NCBI RefSeq assembly: GCF_013401435.1
Contig: NZ_JACBGN010000003.1
Span: 17,196 to 81,195 of the forward strand
Length of the DNA: 64,000 nt
Direction: 5' to 3'
Origin: Streptomyces sp. BR123
GTDB lineage: Bacteria > Actinomycetota > Actinomycetes > Streptomycetales > Streptomycetaceae
The position numbers and the translations under genes were made by a program. Shown here piece by piece: positions 1-8,535 of this stretch (the stretch's first letter is position 1; each line of letters begins with the position of its first letter). Under the pieces are notes generated by a model. It saw nothing but the letters and a program-made list of their open reading frames with translations. It ran no database searches and was not told where the DNA came from.

Positions 1-1
1 C

Positions 2-106
2 ACCGGGCTGTTGGCCGCGGGCGGGCGGTACGAGGAGTTGTACCGGACCCAGTTCGCCCCGGCCGGAGCCTCGGCCGCCGCCGGGACGGCGCCGGCCGAG
101 GCCTGA
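2..106 (+). CDS. ABC transporter ATP-binding/permease protein, C-terminal tail (partial)
   Basis: Only the last 34 codons are inside the window; the gene begins upstream. The visible tail has a Gly-Gly-Arg-Tyr-Glu-Glu-Leu-Tyr motif followed by Arg-Thr-Gln-Phe, which is the usual extreme C-terminus of half-size ABC exporters with fused membrane and ATPase domains, then an Ala/Pro-rich end. All catalytic motifs lie outside the window, so the substrate cannot be inferred. Confidence 0.6.
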   Translation, partial: TGLLAAGGRYEELYRTQFAPAGASAAAGTAPAEA

Positions 107-189
107 GGCGCGTGCCTGACGGCGGGCGTCGGCCGACGGCGGCATGATGCGGACAGGTACCGCACCGAACAGGCAACGTGGAGCAGCAG

Positions 190-573
190 ATGGACATCAA
201 GCTGGAGCTGGTCGCCGTCCCCGTCACCGACGTCGACCGGGCCAAGGCCTTCTACGAGCAGGTCGGCTTCCGTGCCGACCACGACGTCACCGTCAGCGAG
301 GAGATCCGCTTCGTGCAGCTGACCCCGCCCGGGTCGGCCTGCTCGATCGCCCTGGGCAAGGGGCTCACCCGGATGGCCCCCGGATCGCTGGACAACATGC
401 AGGTCGTCGTGGCGGACATCGAGGAGGCGTACGCGGACCTGCAGGGGCGGGGGGTGGAAGTGAGCGAGATCGAGGACCTGCCCTGGGGTTCGTTCGTCCG
501 TTTTTCGGACCCGGACGGCAACCGCTGGGCGGTGCAGCAGACCACCCCGCGCACGGCGGCCCCCGGCCGGTGA
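190..573 (+). CDS. VOC superfamily (glyoxalase/dioxygenase-like) protein
   Basis: A 127-aa single-domain protein of the vicinal-oxygen-chelate fold. It opens with a beta-strand rich in Val/Pro followed by Asp-Val-Asp-Arg-Ala-Lys-Ala-Phe-Tyr, the hallmark first strand-helix of the family, and ends with the Asp-Pro-Asp-Gly-Asn motif preceding the last strand. Two beta-alpha-beta-beta-beta modules are visible. The ATG at 190 is preferred over an in-frame GTG at 178 because GTGGAG at 178-183 then serves as ribosome binding site with 6-nt spacing. The substrate is unknown; such proteins range from antibiotic-binding to small dioxygenases. It has no obvious operon partner. Confidence 0.8.
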   Translation: MDIKLELVAVPVTDVDRAKAFYEQVGFRADHDVTVSEEIRFVQLTPPGSACSIALGKGLTRMAPGSLDNMQVVVADIEEAYADLQGRGVEVSEIEDLPWGSFVRFSDPDGNRWAVQQTTPRTAAPGR

Positions 574-753
574 GCGGCCGGGCAGCAGGGGCCGCCCCAC
601 CGGAGAACGGGCCGCTGAAGGGCTCGTTCCGGTCGGTCGGCGGCGCGTGCGTGCCACGCCGGGAGACGAGTCCGGTGGCGTCCGGAACGCATGGGCTTGA
701 TCGGGATGGGGAGGTGGCGGGCGGTGGCAGGCCATGACGGCGGCAGCCGGCGC

Positions 754-1266
754 GTGAAGGTGGTCGTCATGGGAGTGACCGGGACGGGCAAGACGACCGT
801 GGGCCGGCTGCTCGCGGACGCCCTCGGCGCCCCGTACACGGAAGGCGACGACCTCCACCCTCCGGCCAACGTCGCCAAGATGTCGGCCGGCATCCCGCTG
901 GACGACGAGGACCGCCGGCCCTGGCTGGACGCGATCGCGGACCGGCTCCGCCGACTGCCGGCCGACCGGGGCGCCGTCGTGTCGTGCTCGGCGCTCAAGC
1001 GGGCCTACCGCGACCGGCTGCGCGCCGGCGCGCCCGACGCGGTGTTCGTCCACCTCACCGGCGAACGCGCGCTGATCGGGCGGCGGATGGCGGCGCGGAC
1101 GGGGCACTTCATGCCCGCCGCCCTGCTGGACTCGCAGTTCGCCACGCTGGAGCCGCTCCAGGCGGACGAGTCCGGCGTCGCCGTGGATGTGGCCGGGACT
1201 CCCGAGGAGATCACCGAGCGGGCCCTCGCGGCCCTGGCCGCGCTGCCCTCCCCGCACGGCCCCTGA
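754..1266 (+). CDS. gntK: gluconokinase (GntK family)
   Basis: Cytoplasmic kinase expected to phosphorylate D-gluconate to 6-phosphogluconate, feeding the pentose phosphate pathway. A Walker A loop (Gly-Val-Thr-Gly-Thr-Gly-Lys-Thr-Thr, residues 7-15) sits at the very N-terminus. It is followed by the GntK signature Glu-Gly-Asp-Asp-Leu-His-Pro with Asn-Val-Ala-Lys-Met, a Ser-Cys-Ser-Ala-Leu-Lys segment, and an Arg-x-x-Arg/His-Phe-Met-Pro lid region. Length (170 aa) matches the family. GTG at 754 is chosen because it places the P-loop at the usual distance from the N-terminus; an ATG 63 nt upstream would add an unconserved tail. It stands alone, without the gnt permease or regulator next to it. 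Confidence 0.85.
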   Translation: MKVVVMGVTGTGKTTVGRLLADALGAPYTEGDDLHPPANVAKMSAGIPLDDEDRRPWLDAIADRLRRLPADRGAVVSCSALKRAYRDRLRAGAPDAVFVHLTGERALIGRRMAARTGHFMPAALLDSQFATLEPLQADESGVAVDVAGTPEEITERALAALAALPSPHGP

Positions 1267-1340
1267 CCCTGCCGGGCGGTCGGGGCGCGGCGGGGACCGG
1301 AGCCGCCCCGGCGCCGGGGTCGCCCGGCGGGCTCGGTCCC

Positions 1341-1577
1341 TCACCGGCCCTGGAGCCGGGCCACCGCGAGAGCGAGGCCGCTCGCCGCGGTCGCACAGCG
1401 CTCGGCCAGCGCCGCGACCTCGGCCCGGAAGGCGGCGGCGTGCGGGCTGTTCTGCCGCTCCAGTTCACCGGCGGCCGCGGCCAGCCGGTCGGCGTGGGCG
1501 CGCAGGGCCGCGCAGTGGGCGCGCAGTCCCTCCACCGGGTCCGGCCGGGACGGCCGCAGCCGCGGGGCCGCCTTCAC
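1341..1577 (-). CDS. small alanine-rich helical protein, translationally coupled
   Basis: A 78-aa ORF not recognised as any family. Its GTG start overlaps the TGA of the upstream gene in a GTGA tetranucleotide (1574-1577), the typical arrangement for translational coupling, which is the main evidence that it is real. After about 18 residues the sequence becomes Ala/Leu-rich with charged residues at helix-like spacing (Leu-Arg-Ala-His, Leu-Ala-Ala-Ala-Ala-Gly-Glu-Leu-Glu, Val-Ala-Ala-Leu-Ala-Glu-Arg), suggesting an amphipathic helical hairpin or coiled coil. It is the last gene of the P450-like operon and may form a complex with the 287-aa partner. Confidence 0.6.
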   Translation of the reverse strand: MKAAPRLRPSRPDPVEGLRAHCAALRAHADRLAAAAGELERQNSPHAAAFRAEVAALAERCATAASGLALAVARLQGR

Positions 1578-2437
1578 CGGGCGCGCCAGGGCTGGACGAG
1601 CAGGAGGCCGCCGGCGCCGAGGAGCCCCATGGTGTGGACACAGCCGCGGTGCCCGGCGGACGGCGGTGGTGCGGGGGCGGTCCCGGGGTCCCGGCCCGCC
1701 TTCCGCCCGGCTCCGCGGCCCGGGGCACGGCGGCCCTGGGTGCGGCCGTGGGCGCCGTCGCGGTGCAGGAAGGCCCGGACGGCGGCGCCCAGGCCGAGGA
1801 GCGGCTCGGCGGTGGCAGCCCGGCCGGTCGCCACCTGCCACCCGGCGTGGTCGTTGAACGGATTCGCGTCGGTCAGGGCACGCCAGGCGAACACATCGGC
1901 GAAGGCCGGGGCCAGCACGGTGAAGGCGTGCTCGGGGCCCTGCTCCCGCACCGCCCGGCGGAACACGCGGGCGGCCGCGGCCTGCCGGTCCTCGTCCACG
2001 GCCCGCAGCAGCGCCGCCCCGTCGGGGTCGGCCATCAGCTCGGGGCGGTCGATGCCGGCCGCCCGGATCCGGGCCTTGAGCCCGCACACGGCGAGGCTCA
2101 CGGCCAGGCTCTCGCGGCCGGTGAGGATCCCGGCGAGCCAGCCGGCCCGTGCGACGCCCCTGCCGCGCGGGGCCCAGCCCAGGCCCGCCGGATCGGTGAG
2201 GGTGCGCAGCAGGGCGCGGCGGGCGAGCCGGCTGCGGCCGCCGCGGCTCCGGTCGGCGGGAGGGTCGGTGGTGCGGCCGGGGTCGGCTGCCGGGAATCGG
2301 GGGCCGAGGGCCAGTGCGGAGGCGTAGCGGGCGGCCTCCGCGACGGCGTCGGCGGCCTCGGCGAGTTCGCGGGACACGGAGCCCAGCAGATCGGCGTCCG
2401 GGTCGGTGGACACGGAGGAGGTCGCGGCGTCGGACAT
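1574..2437 (-). CDS. hypothetical protein (287 aa), P450-operon member
   Basis: Not recognised. The N-terminal 60 residues are acidic and alanine-rich, followed by a basic Ser/Arg stretch, then a helical core of about 150 residues. That core contains Pro-Phe-Asn-Asp-His-Ala-Gly-Trp and several Asp/Glu-Arg pairs. The C-terminal 60 residues are Arg/Gly/Pro-rich and end in a hydrophobic Gly-Leu-Leu-Gly-Ala-Gly-Gly-Leu-Leu-Leu segment. An AGGA element precedes the ATG by about 6 nt. It lies 61 nt after the P450-like gene on the same strand and overlaps the 78-aa ORF by 4 nt, so the three probably form one transcript. The Arg-rich tail could indicate poor conservation or a misassigned C-terminus. 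Confidence 0.6.
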   Translation of the reverse strand: MSDAATSSVSTDPDADLLGSVSRELAEAADAVAEAARYASALALGPRFPAADPGRTTDPPADRSRGGRSRLARRALLRTLTDPAGLGWAPRGRGVARAGWLAGILTGRESLAVSLAVCGLKARIRAAGIDRPELMADPDGAALLRAVDEDRQAAAARVFRRAVREQGPEHAFTVLAPAFADVFAWRALTDANPFNDHAGWQVATGRAATAEPLLGLGAAVRAFLHRDGAHGRTQGRRAPGRGAGRKAGRDPGTAPAPPPSAGHRGCVHTMGLLGAGGLLLVQPWRAR

Positions 2438-2498
2438 GGAGATCCTCGCGGGATGTGAGGGGAAGGACAGAGGCGGGTGCGCCGTCGGCGACGGTGCG

Positions 2499-3707
2499 TC
2501 AGCGGCGGGTGAGGGTCAGCCGGATGGCGCGCGGGTCCAGGACCGCGGGCAGCGGACCCGGCGGGTCCAGCACCGGCCGGGTGCCCGTGATCCGGCAGCG
2601 GCGCAGCACCTCGGCGCACAGCCCGGCGGTCACCAGCAGTCCCAGCCGGCTGCCCGGGCAGCTGCCGGGGCCGTGGCCGAAGGGGGACATCCGGATGTCC
2701 TCGGCCGCACCGGGCGTTTTCCAGCGGCCCGGGACGAAGACGTGCGCGGCGGGCACGTGTGCGGGATCGCGCTGGAGGAAGTGGACGGGCAGCAGCACGC
2801 GGGTGCCGGCCGGATACCGCACCCCGCGCCACTCGGTCTCGGTCCGGGTGACGCGGACCAGGTCGGGCACCGCCGGGTACAGCCGCAGCGACTCCCGGAC
2901 ACAGGCGTCCAGCCGGGCGAGGCCCTCCGGCGCGGCGCACCCGGCGGCCTCCGCGGCCGCCGCCTCCTGCTCGGCAGGATGGGCGCCGAGCAGCAGCAGG
3001 GTGCGCAGGACGGTCGCGGGGACGGTGTCCATGGCCCGCAGCCAGGGTTGGAGGGGGTCGGCGGGATCGGCGTACGGGGTGGGCCCGGCCGGGGCGTGCC
3101 CCGCGGCGGGGGCTGCGTGCTCGGCCCGGCCGCGGCGGCGCAGCAGGCCGAGCAGGCCGGCGCATCCGCGGTCTCCCGGCCCGCCGAAGGGGGCGGGTAC
3201 GGGTACGGCGCCCCGCTCGGCGGACACGATCCGCCGGGCGGCGCGGGCCACGGCCTGGCGGACGCGGACCAGTTCGAGGGTGGTGGCCGCGGCCAGTTGC
3301 CGGGCCTCCTCGGCGATCACGCTGTGCAGCGCCCCGCCGGAGCACAGCACGGGCTCGGCGGCGGCGCGTCCCGCCCCGGCCGGCGCACCCGCCGCGCCGA
3401 CCGGTTCGGCGGCCTGTTCGGCGTAGAACTGGCGCAGTTCGCGGGGGTCCAGCAGGACGAGCACGGTGCCCGACAGGCCGCGCACGGGGACGGGCGCCCC
3501 GCCGTGGCGGGCTCGCAGCTCCCGCAGGGTCTCCGCGGAGAACGCCGGGCGGGCGCCGGGGACGCTGCGGACGAGGAAGGGGATCGCCCGGGTGGCGGCG
3601 AACCGCACGGACTCGGCGCGCCCGGCGCGTTCCGTCGGCCCGCGTCTGCCCCGCGTGACGGCCGCCCGGGTCGCCCCGCCTGGGGCGGCGTAGTGGAGCA
3701 TGCGCAT
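2499..3707 (-). CDS. cytochrome P450-like protein
   Basis: A 402-aa protein with the C-terminal half of a cytochrome P450. It has an I-helix-like Ala-Met-Asp-Thr segment followed by a Leu-rich helix ending Gly-Ala-His-Pro, the K-helix Glu-Ser-Leu-Arg (ExxR) followed by Leu-Tyr-Pro, a Val-Pro-Gly-Arg-Trp meander and the heme loop Phe-Gly-His-Gly-Pro-Gly-Ser-Cys-Pro-Gly with the axial cysteine at residue 350. The N-terminal half is Ala/Arg-rich and hard to align, as in divergent Streptomyces P450s of unusual operons. The ATG at 3707 is supported by GGAGG at 3714-3718 with 6-nt spacing, better than a GTG at 3722. It leads an operon with two unknown proteins; substrate unknown. Confidence 0.8.
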   Translation of the reverse strand: MRMLHYAAPGGATRAAVTRGRRGPTERAGRAESVRFAATRAIPFLVRSVPGARPAFSAETLRELRARHGGAPVPVRGLSGTVLVLLDPRELRQFYAEQAAEPVGAAGAPAGAGRAAAEPVLCSGGALHSVIAEEARQLAAATTLELVRVRQAVARAARRIVSAERGAVPVPAPFGGPGDRGCAGLLGLLRRRGRAEHAAPAAGHAPAGPTPYADPADPLQPWLRAMDTVPATVLRTLLLLGAHPAEQEAAAAEAAGCAAPEGLARLDACVRESLRLYPAVPDLVRVTRTETEWRGVRYPAGTRVLLPVHFLQRDPAHVPAAHVFVPGRWKTPGAAEDIRMSPFGHGPGSCPGSRLGLLVTAGLCAEVLRRCRITGTRPVLDPPGPLPAVLDPRAIRLTLTRR

Positions 3708-3927
3708 CCGGTACCTCCGCACAGCCGGGAACCAGCGGTCGGTGACATCGAGCTCACCGTACGTCGATCTTGGAGGGCCCGCGCTCCGAGCACGGCGGGT
3801 GGGGGTCCGGGCGGGCGCGTCCGTACGGGCGCGCCCCGGCCGTGGCGGCGGGGGACCCTGCGGCCGCGGGGCGGAGCCGTACGGGCGACGGGGCTGCGGC
3901 GCCGGTGTGACGACGGCGGGCCGGGGC

Positions 3928-4728
3928 TCAGGGGCCGGGCGGGGACGCGAACACCGCGTCGCGGAAGGGCCTGCGCAGGGGTCCGTGGGGGTCGGCAGGG
4001 AAGAGGACCGCCCAGCGCCGGCGGCGGGGGTGGACCCAGACGGCGGCGGTGTCGCCGTGGGTCCAGGTGCCGTGCGCGGCGGGGCGCCACAGGAGGCCGC
4101 GGGGAGGGGTGAGTTCGCCGGTCCGGATGCGCAGGGACTCGGCGGTCCAGGCGCGCGGGACGGGGTGGTCCGCCGGGGACAGCAGGTGGCCGAGGAAGCG
4201 GGCGAGGTCGGGCAGGGAGGCGTACAGGGTGCCGTCGGCGCAGCGGGTGCCGGCCATGCCGAGGGGCTGCCAGATGCGGACGGCGGCGAGTTCGGGGAGC
4301 GGGCTGCCGCCGAGGTGTTCGGCGAGGCGGGTGAGTGCGGCTGCCGCGGTGTGGGCGGAGCGGCCGCCCCCGTGGGTGAGGAGGTGGTGGGTGGTGGTGC
4401 CGGCGGGGGTACGGGCGGCGGCCCCGGCTCCGTAGGCGGTCAGCGGGGTGTGCAGGTGCAGGGCCCCTTCGGCGACGAGGCTGCCGATCACGGGCCACAG
4501 GGCGAGGACACCGGTGAGGGCGCCGGCGTCGTGGCAGGGGGCTTCGTACCCGTTCCCGTCGTGCCCGGGGCCGGCCCCGGGGCCCGTGCCGGGGCCGTCC
4601 GAGCGGGCCAGGATCCCGTCCGGTCCGCCGACCGCCCAGCCGGCTTCCGGGTCGGCGGCCTCCAGTACCCGCCGGATCCGGTCCGCCGCGTCCTTGCAGC
4701 CCGTTCGGTCGTCGCTCTGGAGCGTCAT
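3928..4728 (-). CDS. serine hydrolase (beta-lactamase/PBP-like fold) homolog, probably non-catalytic
   Basis: A 266-aa protein resembling class C beta-lactamase-type serine hydrolases. Visible landmarks are a long helix after residue ~75, the Thr-His-His-Leu-Leu-Thr-His-Gly-Gly segment (family: HLLTHTSG), a Pro-Leu-Gly-Met-Ala-Gly-Thr motif and a Leu-Pro-Asp-Leu-Ala-Arg-Phe helix. The region that should carry the nucleophile motif Ser-x-x-Lys reads Ala-Gly-Ala-Leu-Thr-Gly instead, so both catalytic serine and lysine appear absent. No signal peptide follows the chosen ATG at 4728; an in-frame GTG/ATG extension reaches 4806 but is Arg/Gly-rich. It may act as a binding protein or be decaying. 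Confidence 0.65.
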   Translation of the reverse strand: MTLQSDDRTGCKDAADRIRRVLEAADPEAGWAVGGPDGILARSDGPGTGPGAGPGHDGNGYEAPCHDAGALTGVLALWPVIGSLVAEGALHLHTPLTAYGAGAAARTPAGTTTHHLLTHGGGRSAHTAAAALTRLAEHLGGSPLPELAAVRIWQPLGMAGTRCADGTLYASLPDLARFLGHLLSPADHPVPRAWTAESLRIRTGELTPPRGLLWRPAAHGTWTHGDTAAVWVHPRRRRWAVLFPADPHGPLRRPFRDAVFASPPGP

Positions 4729-4878
4729 GGTGCCCCACGCTAGCGACGCCGGGCCGCCCGCCCGGGCAGGCCGCGGCAGGGCCCGCCGCCCGCCACCCGA
4801 ATGCACCGCGGCATCGGAAGGGGGCGGGACGCCCGCGGCGCCCCGCCCCCGGTCAGCCGGAGGAGCCCTGCTCCGTTG

Positions 4879-4920
4879 CCCGGACTGCCCGGACTGTCCG
4901 GACTGCCCGGACTGTCCGAC
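4879..4920. repeat. 9-bp tandem repeat (CCGGACTGC/T)n
   Basis: About four and a half copies of a 9-bp unit alternating CCCGGACTG and TCCGGACTG, just downstream of the stop codon of the large protease gene. The repeat lies outside any supported coding region. Copy number of such arrays often differs between strains. Confidence 0.8.
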
Positions 4921-4929
4921 CGGCTCGGC

Positions 4930-7900
4930 CTACCTGGCCGGCCGGCTGCCCGGCTGGTTCTTGTCGGGCCGGTCCGTCACCTTCAGCGTGTTCAGCAGCG
5001 GCTTGCCGAAGCCGGTGTGGGTGACGAAGCGGAGGTTGAGGACCCCGTCCGTGACCGTGACCGTGTAGGTGCGGGTCAGGGCCTTGTAGCTGCCCGCCTC
5101 CAGGGCGATGTCCAGGGACGGCAGGACCTGCGTGCCCTCGGCGAGGACGTCGAAGACCCGCTTGTTCGGCCTGGTGGACGACAGCTCCGCGAAGCCGAGT
5201 TCCACCGTGTACGTGCCGTTCGGGACGTTGTCGAAGCGGTACTCGTACATGCCCTCGCGGGCGCTGCGGAACAGCTGCTGCTCGTCCGTCCCGGCGATGC
5301 TCCGGCCGGTGGAGCGCACCGAGCCGCTGCCCTGGTGGCCGTACGAGCCGGGGGTGTACCTGCGGTCCGGGGACCAGCTGTCGCCCAGGGTGTCCGTGAC
5401 CGCGCGGTCGGAGCCGGCGTCCAGGGCGACCTGGTAGCGCGGGACGACCACCTTCACCGGGACGGTGAGCACCGGGCTGCGGCCGCTGACCGAGCCGATC
5501 CGCAGGTCGGTGGTGAGGACCGAGCCGGCCGCCAGGCCGGTGGTGTCGACGTTCAGCGTGACGGTGGCCTTGCCTCCGACCGGCAGGCTCGCCGTGTCGG
5601 CGGCGGCCGTCAGCCAGGGAGCGTCCTCGGCCACGGTGAAGGCCGTGTCGATGGTGCCCGTGTTGGTGAGGCCGAGGGTGCGGGTGCGCTTCCGGTCGGC
5701 GGTGAGGACGACCTCCACCGACGGCTGGGAGGCGGCGACCCGGCCCGTGGCCAGGGACGGCGCGACCGTGGTGACGCCGCCCGCCTCGACGGACACCGCC
5801 TCGGTGAGCCCCCGGTAGTTCTCGGCCAGGATCGTGACGCTGCTCCGGCCGGCGCGGGCCTGGAGGGCGTAGCCGCCGTCGGCCGCGGTGGTCGCGGTGA
5901 CGGCGTCGCTGCCGGTGCCGACGGTGACGGTCGCGCCGGCGACTCCGCCGCCGTCGTTGGCGTCGAGCACCCGGCCCGCGACGACACCGGACTTGGTGGT
6001 GCGGAAGGAGACGGTCGTGCCGTCGCCGATGACGGGCGTGTTGAAGGAGTACGTGAAGGCGTCGGTGCCGGTCGCGTTCTCCACGCCGACCGTGGCGCTG
6101 GAGCCGCCCTTGATGCCGGAGCCGCCGGTGCCCTTGTAGGTGTAGGTGACGCTGCCGTCCTCGCCGACCGCCGCGGAGAACGAGAACTTGTCGGCCTGGG
6201 CGGACCAGTGGGCCACGTCCCGCCACTCGATCACGTACTGCCGGTGCGGTGCGGTGCCGGTGACGGCGGTGAAGACGCCCGAGCCGCTGCCGGCCGGGCC
6301 GACGACGAGGTCGTCCCAGAAGGGGTAGAGCGCCGCGTTGGGCGTGGCCGTGCTCGGGAGGTCGCCGTTGATGTCGCCGGTGTGGGCGCCGCCGAAGCTG
6401 ACCGTGCCGTTCGTGCCGATCCAGGCCTGCCCGTACGTCTTCCCGTACAACGGGAGCGGGAAGGGCAGGTCGACGCGCTCGGTCGTGTTGTCGCCGGTCA
6501 GCGCGAGCTGCCGGGTGCCGGCCTGGTGGGGGCGGCCGCCCGGGGTGGAGCAGGCGTAGCCGTAGCCGTCGGTGCGCTCGGGCAGGGCGACGGCGACGGT
6601 GGTGTCGCCCGCGACGACCGCCTGCGCACTGCCGCCGCTGACGCAGCGGGAGGCGTGGGAGGCCCGGATCTCGTACGTGCCGTGCGGCAGGATGACCTCG
6701 AAGCGGCCCTGGTCGTCGGCGGTCGCGGTCACGGGGGTGCCGGCGACGGTGACGGCGGCCCCCGCGGCGGGCCCGCCGGGCGCGGTGACCGTTCCCGTGA
6801 CCTTGCCGGAGGGGGCCTGGGTGAGGGTGAAGTCGCCGGTGGCGGTGGTGTTCTCGGTGACCGTCGCGGTGGCGGTCTCCTGCCCGTAGCCGAACTTGGC
6901 GGCCGTCAGGGCGTACGAGCCCACCGACAGGGAGCGGAAGGTGTAGGTACCGTCGGCGGCGGTGGTCGCCGTACGGGCGATCGGACCGGTGGCGGTGACC
7001 TGGACGCCCGCGAGCGGGGTGCCGCCGGAGCGGACGGTGCCGCTCAGGGCGCCGGTCGCGCCGCGCGGGGCGTTGGTGACGGCGGCGAGCGCGTCGAGCT
7101 TGCCCTCGCCGAAGACGTTGTTGTGGGCCGCGGTGCCGCCGCACTGGTTGTTCTCCGTGTCCTGGGCGGTGGCGCCGAGCAGGGCCTCGGTCTGCGCGAT
7201 GTCGCCCTCGAGGGCGGGGGCTGCGGACCAGAGCAGGGCGACGGTGGCCGCGGTGTGCGGGGAGGCCATGGAGGTGCCGGAGAAGGCCTCGAAGCCGCCA
7301 CCGGGGACCGAGGAGCGCACGTTCACGCCGGGCGCGGCGATGTTCGGCTTGACGATGCCGCCGGGGCCGGCGCCGCGCGAGGAGAACGGGGCGATGGTGC
7401 CGTTGATGTCGAAGGCCCCGGAGCTGTAGGAGGCGGCGTAGTCGCCGGGGGAACCGCTCGTGGAGCAGTTGGGGCCGGCGTTGCCGTTGGAGAAGGCCGG
7501 GAAGATGCCGGCGGCCCGCCAGGCGTCGACGATCTGGCGGTACCAGTCGTCGTGCGCGGCACTGCCCCAGGAGTTGTTGACGATGTGCGGGGCGAGGTCG
7601 GGGCGCGGGTTCTGTCCGTTGAGGTCGGTCGGGGCGATGATCCACTGGCCGGCGGCGAGGAGGGAGGCCTCGGAGCAGGAATTGGTCTCGCAGCCCTTCG
7701 CGGCGATCCAGCGGGCCCCGGGGGCCACGCCGATCCGGTTGGTGCCGTCGTCGCCGACCATGGTGCCCATGGTGTGGGTGCCGTGGTCGTTGTTGTCGCA
7801 GGGGGCGGCCGTGGGGCAGACGCCGGCGGGGTCGAACCAGTTGTGGTTGTGGTCGTGGGTGCCGTCGGCGTTCCGGCCGCGGTACCGGTCGTGCACGGCC

Positions 7901-8535
7901 GGGTGCGTGTGGTCCACGCCGCTGTCGATGTTGGCGACGACGATGCCCTCGCCGCGCACGCCGAACCGGTCCCACACCTGGGGGGCCTTGATCCGGTCGA
8001 TGTTCCACTCGACGGCGTCGGCCGCCGTCCTCTCGCGCGTGCCGTCGGCGGGCGCCGGGAGGGTGACCTTGTCGTCGGCGTCGATGCGGGAGACCTCGGC
8101 GCGCCGGGCCAGGGTGCCGGCGAGCTTCTCGGTGCCGACGACGCGGACCGCGTTGACGATCCAGTACGGGGTGTACTCGGCCTGGGCGCCGTCCAGGGCC
8201 TTGAGGAGCCCGGCCTGGCTGCGCGCGGCGTGCTCGCGCTTGGTCTTGAGGACCGTTTCCGCCTTGGCCGCGCGGGTGGTCTGCCGCTGCGCGGCGCTCA
8301 GGTCGGCGGCGCTGTCGAGGTAGACCCAGAAGGCGGCCTTGCCTGAGTCGCCGAGCTGGGCGCGGAGCTTGGGCTCGATCTTGCGCTCGGCCGCACCCGG
8401 GCCGGGGCCGGGTTCCGGAGCGGCGGCGGCGGCGCCCGCGCCGAGGGGCAGGAGCAGGGCTGCGGTGAGGGCGGCGAGCGCCGCGCGTAAGGGGTGCCGG
8501 GACCGACGGGATCGTCGGGTGTCGCGTTGGGCCAC
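4930..8535 (-). CDS. secreted S8 family serine peptidase with C-terminal malectin-like domain
   Basis: A 1,201-aa exported subtilisin-like protease. GTG at 8535 has a GAGGAG ribosome binding site 6 nt away and gives a clean Sec signal peptide (Arg-rich n-region, Leu/Ala core, Ala-x-Ala near residue 39). A propeptide-like region precedes the catalytic domain with the triad Asp204 (Asn-Ile-Asp-Ser-Gly), His251 (Asp-His-Gly-Thr-His) and Ser422 (Gly-Thr-Ser-Met-Ala), and the oxyanion Asn321 in Asn-Asn-Ser-Trp-Gly. After ~residue 490 come two carboxypeptidase-regulatory-like beta domains, a large beta region with Trp-Ile-Gly-Thr-Asn-Gly, a third regulatory-like domain, an Ig-like segment and a C-terminal malectin-type domain (Ala-Leu-Asp-Ala-Gly-Ser; Gly-Thr-Tyr-Thr-Val-Glu-Leu). 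The last suggests carbohydrate targeting. It is divergent from the DHA2 exporter. Confidence 0.92.
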   Translation of the reverse strand: MAQRDTRRSRRSRHPLRAALAALTAALLLPLGAGAAAAAPEPGPGPGAAERKIEPKLRAQLGDSGKAAFWVYLDSAADLSAAQRQTTRAAKAETVLKTKREHAARSQAGLLKALDGAQAEYTPYWIVNAVRVVGTEKLAGTLARRAEVSRIDADDKVTLPAPADGTRERTAADAVEWNIDRIKAPQVWDRFGVRGEGIVVANIDSGVDHTHPAVHDRYRGRNADGTHDHNHNWFDPAGVCPTAAPCDNNDHGTHTMGTMVGDDGTNRIGVAPGARWIAAKGCETNSCSEASLLAAGQWIIAPTDLNGQNPRPDLAPHIVNNSWGSAAHDDWYRQIVDAWRAAGIFPAFSNGNAGPNCSTSGSPGDYAASYSSGAFDINGTIAPFSSRGAGPGGIVKPNIAAPGVNVRSSVPGGGFEAFSGTSMASPHTAATVALLWSAAPALEGDIAQTEALLGATAQDTENNQCGGTAAHNNVFGEGKLDALAAVTNAPRGATGALSGTVRSGGTPLAGVQVTATGPIARTATTAADGTYTFRSLSVGSYALTAAKFGYGQETATATVTENTTATGDFTLTQAPSGKVTGTVTAPGGPAAGAAVTVAGTPVTATADDQGRFEVILPHGTYEIRASHASRCVSGGSAQAVVAGDTTVAVALPERTDGYGYACSTPGGRPHQAGTRQLALTGDNTTERVDLPFPLPLYGKTYGQAWIGTNGTVSFGGAHTGDINGDLPSTATPNAALYPFWDDLVVGPAGSGSGVFTAVTGTAPHRQYVIEWRDVAHWSAQADKFSFSAAVGEDGSVTYTYKGTGGSGIKGGSSATVGVENATGTDAFTYSFNTPVIGDGTTVSFRTTKSGVVAGRVLDANDGGGVAGATVTVGTGSDAVTATTAADGGYALQARAGRSSVTILAENYRGLTEAVSVEAGGVTTVAPSLATGRVAASQPSVEVVLTADRKRTRTLGLTNTGTIDTAFTVAEDAPWLTAAADTASLPVGGKATVTLNVDTTGLAAGSVLTTDLRIGSVSGRSPVLTVPVKVVVPRYQVALDAGSDRAVTDTLGDSWSPDRRYTPGSYGHQGSGSVRSTGRSIAGTDEQQLFRSAREGMYEYRFDNVPNGTYTVELGFAELSSTRPNKRVFDVLAEGTQVLPSLDIALEAGSYKALTRTYTVTVTDGVLNLRFVTHTGFGKPLLNTLKVTDRPDKNQPGSRPAR

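Noticed and set aside
2499..3707. P450 gene as the choP partner of cholesterol oxidase
   Set aside because: It is about 7 kb away, on the opposite strand, in an unrelated operon; the classical choP-choA arrangement is not present.
4801..8346. Very long plus-strand open frame opposite the large protease
   Set aside because: It is an antisense shadow caused by GC-biased third positions; its translation is Gly/Arg/Val low-complexity, while the minus strand encodes a complete subtilase.
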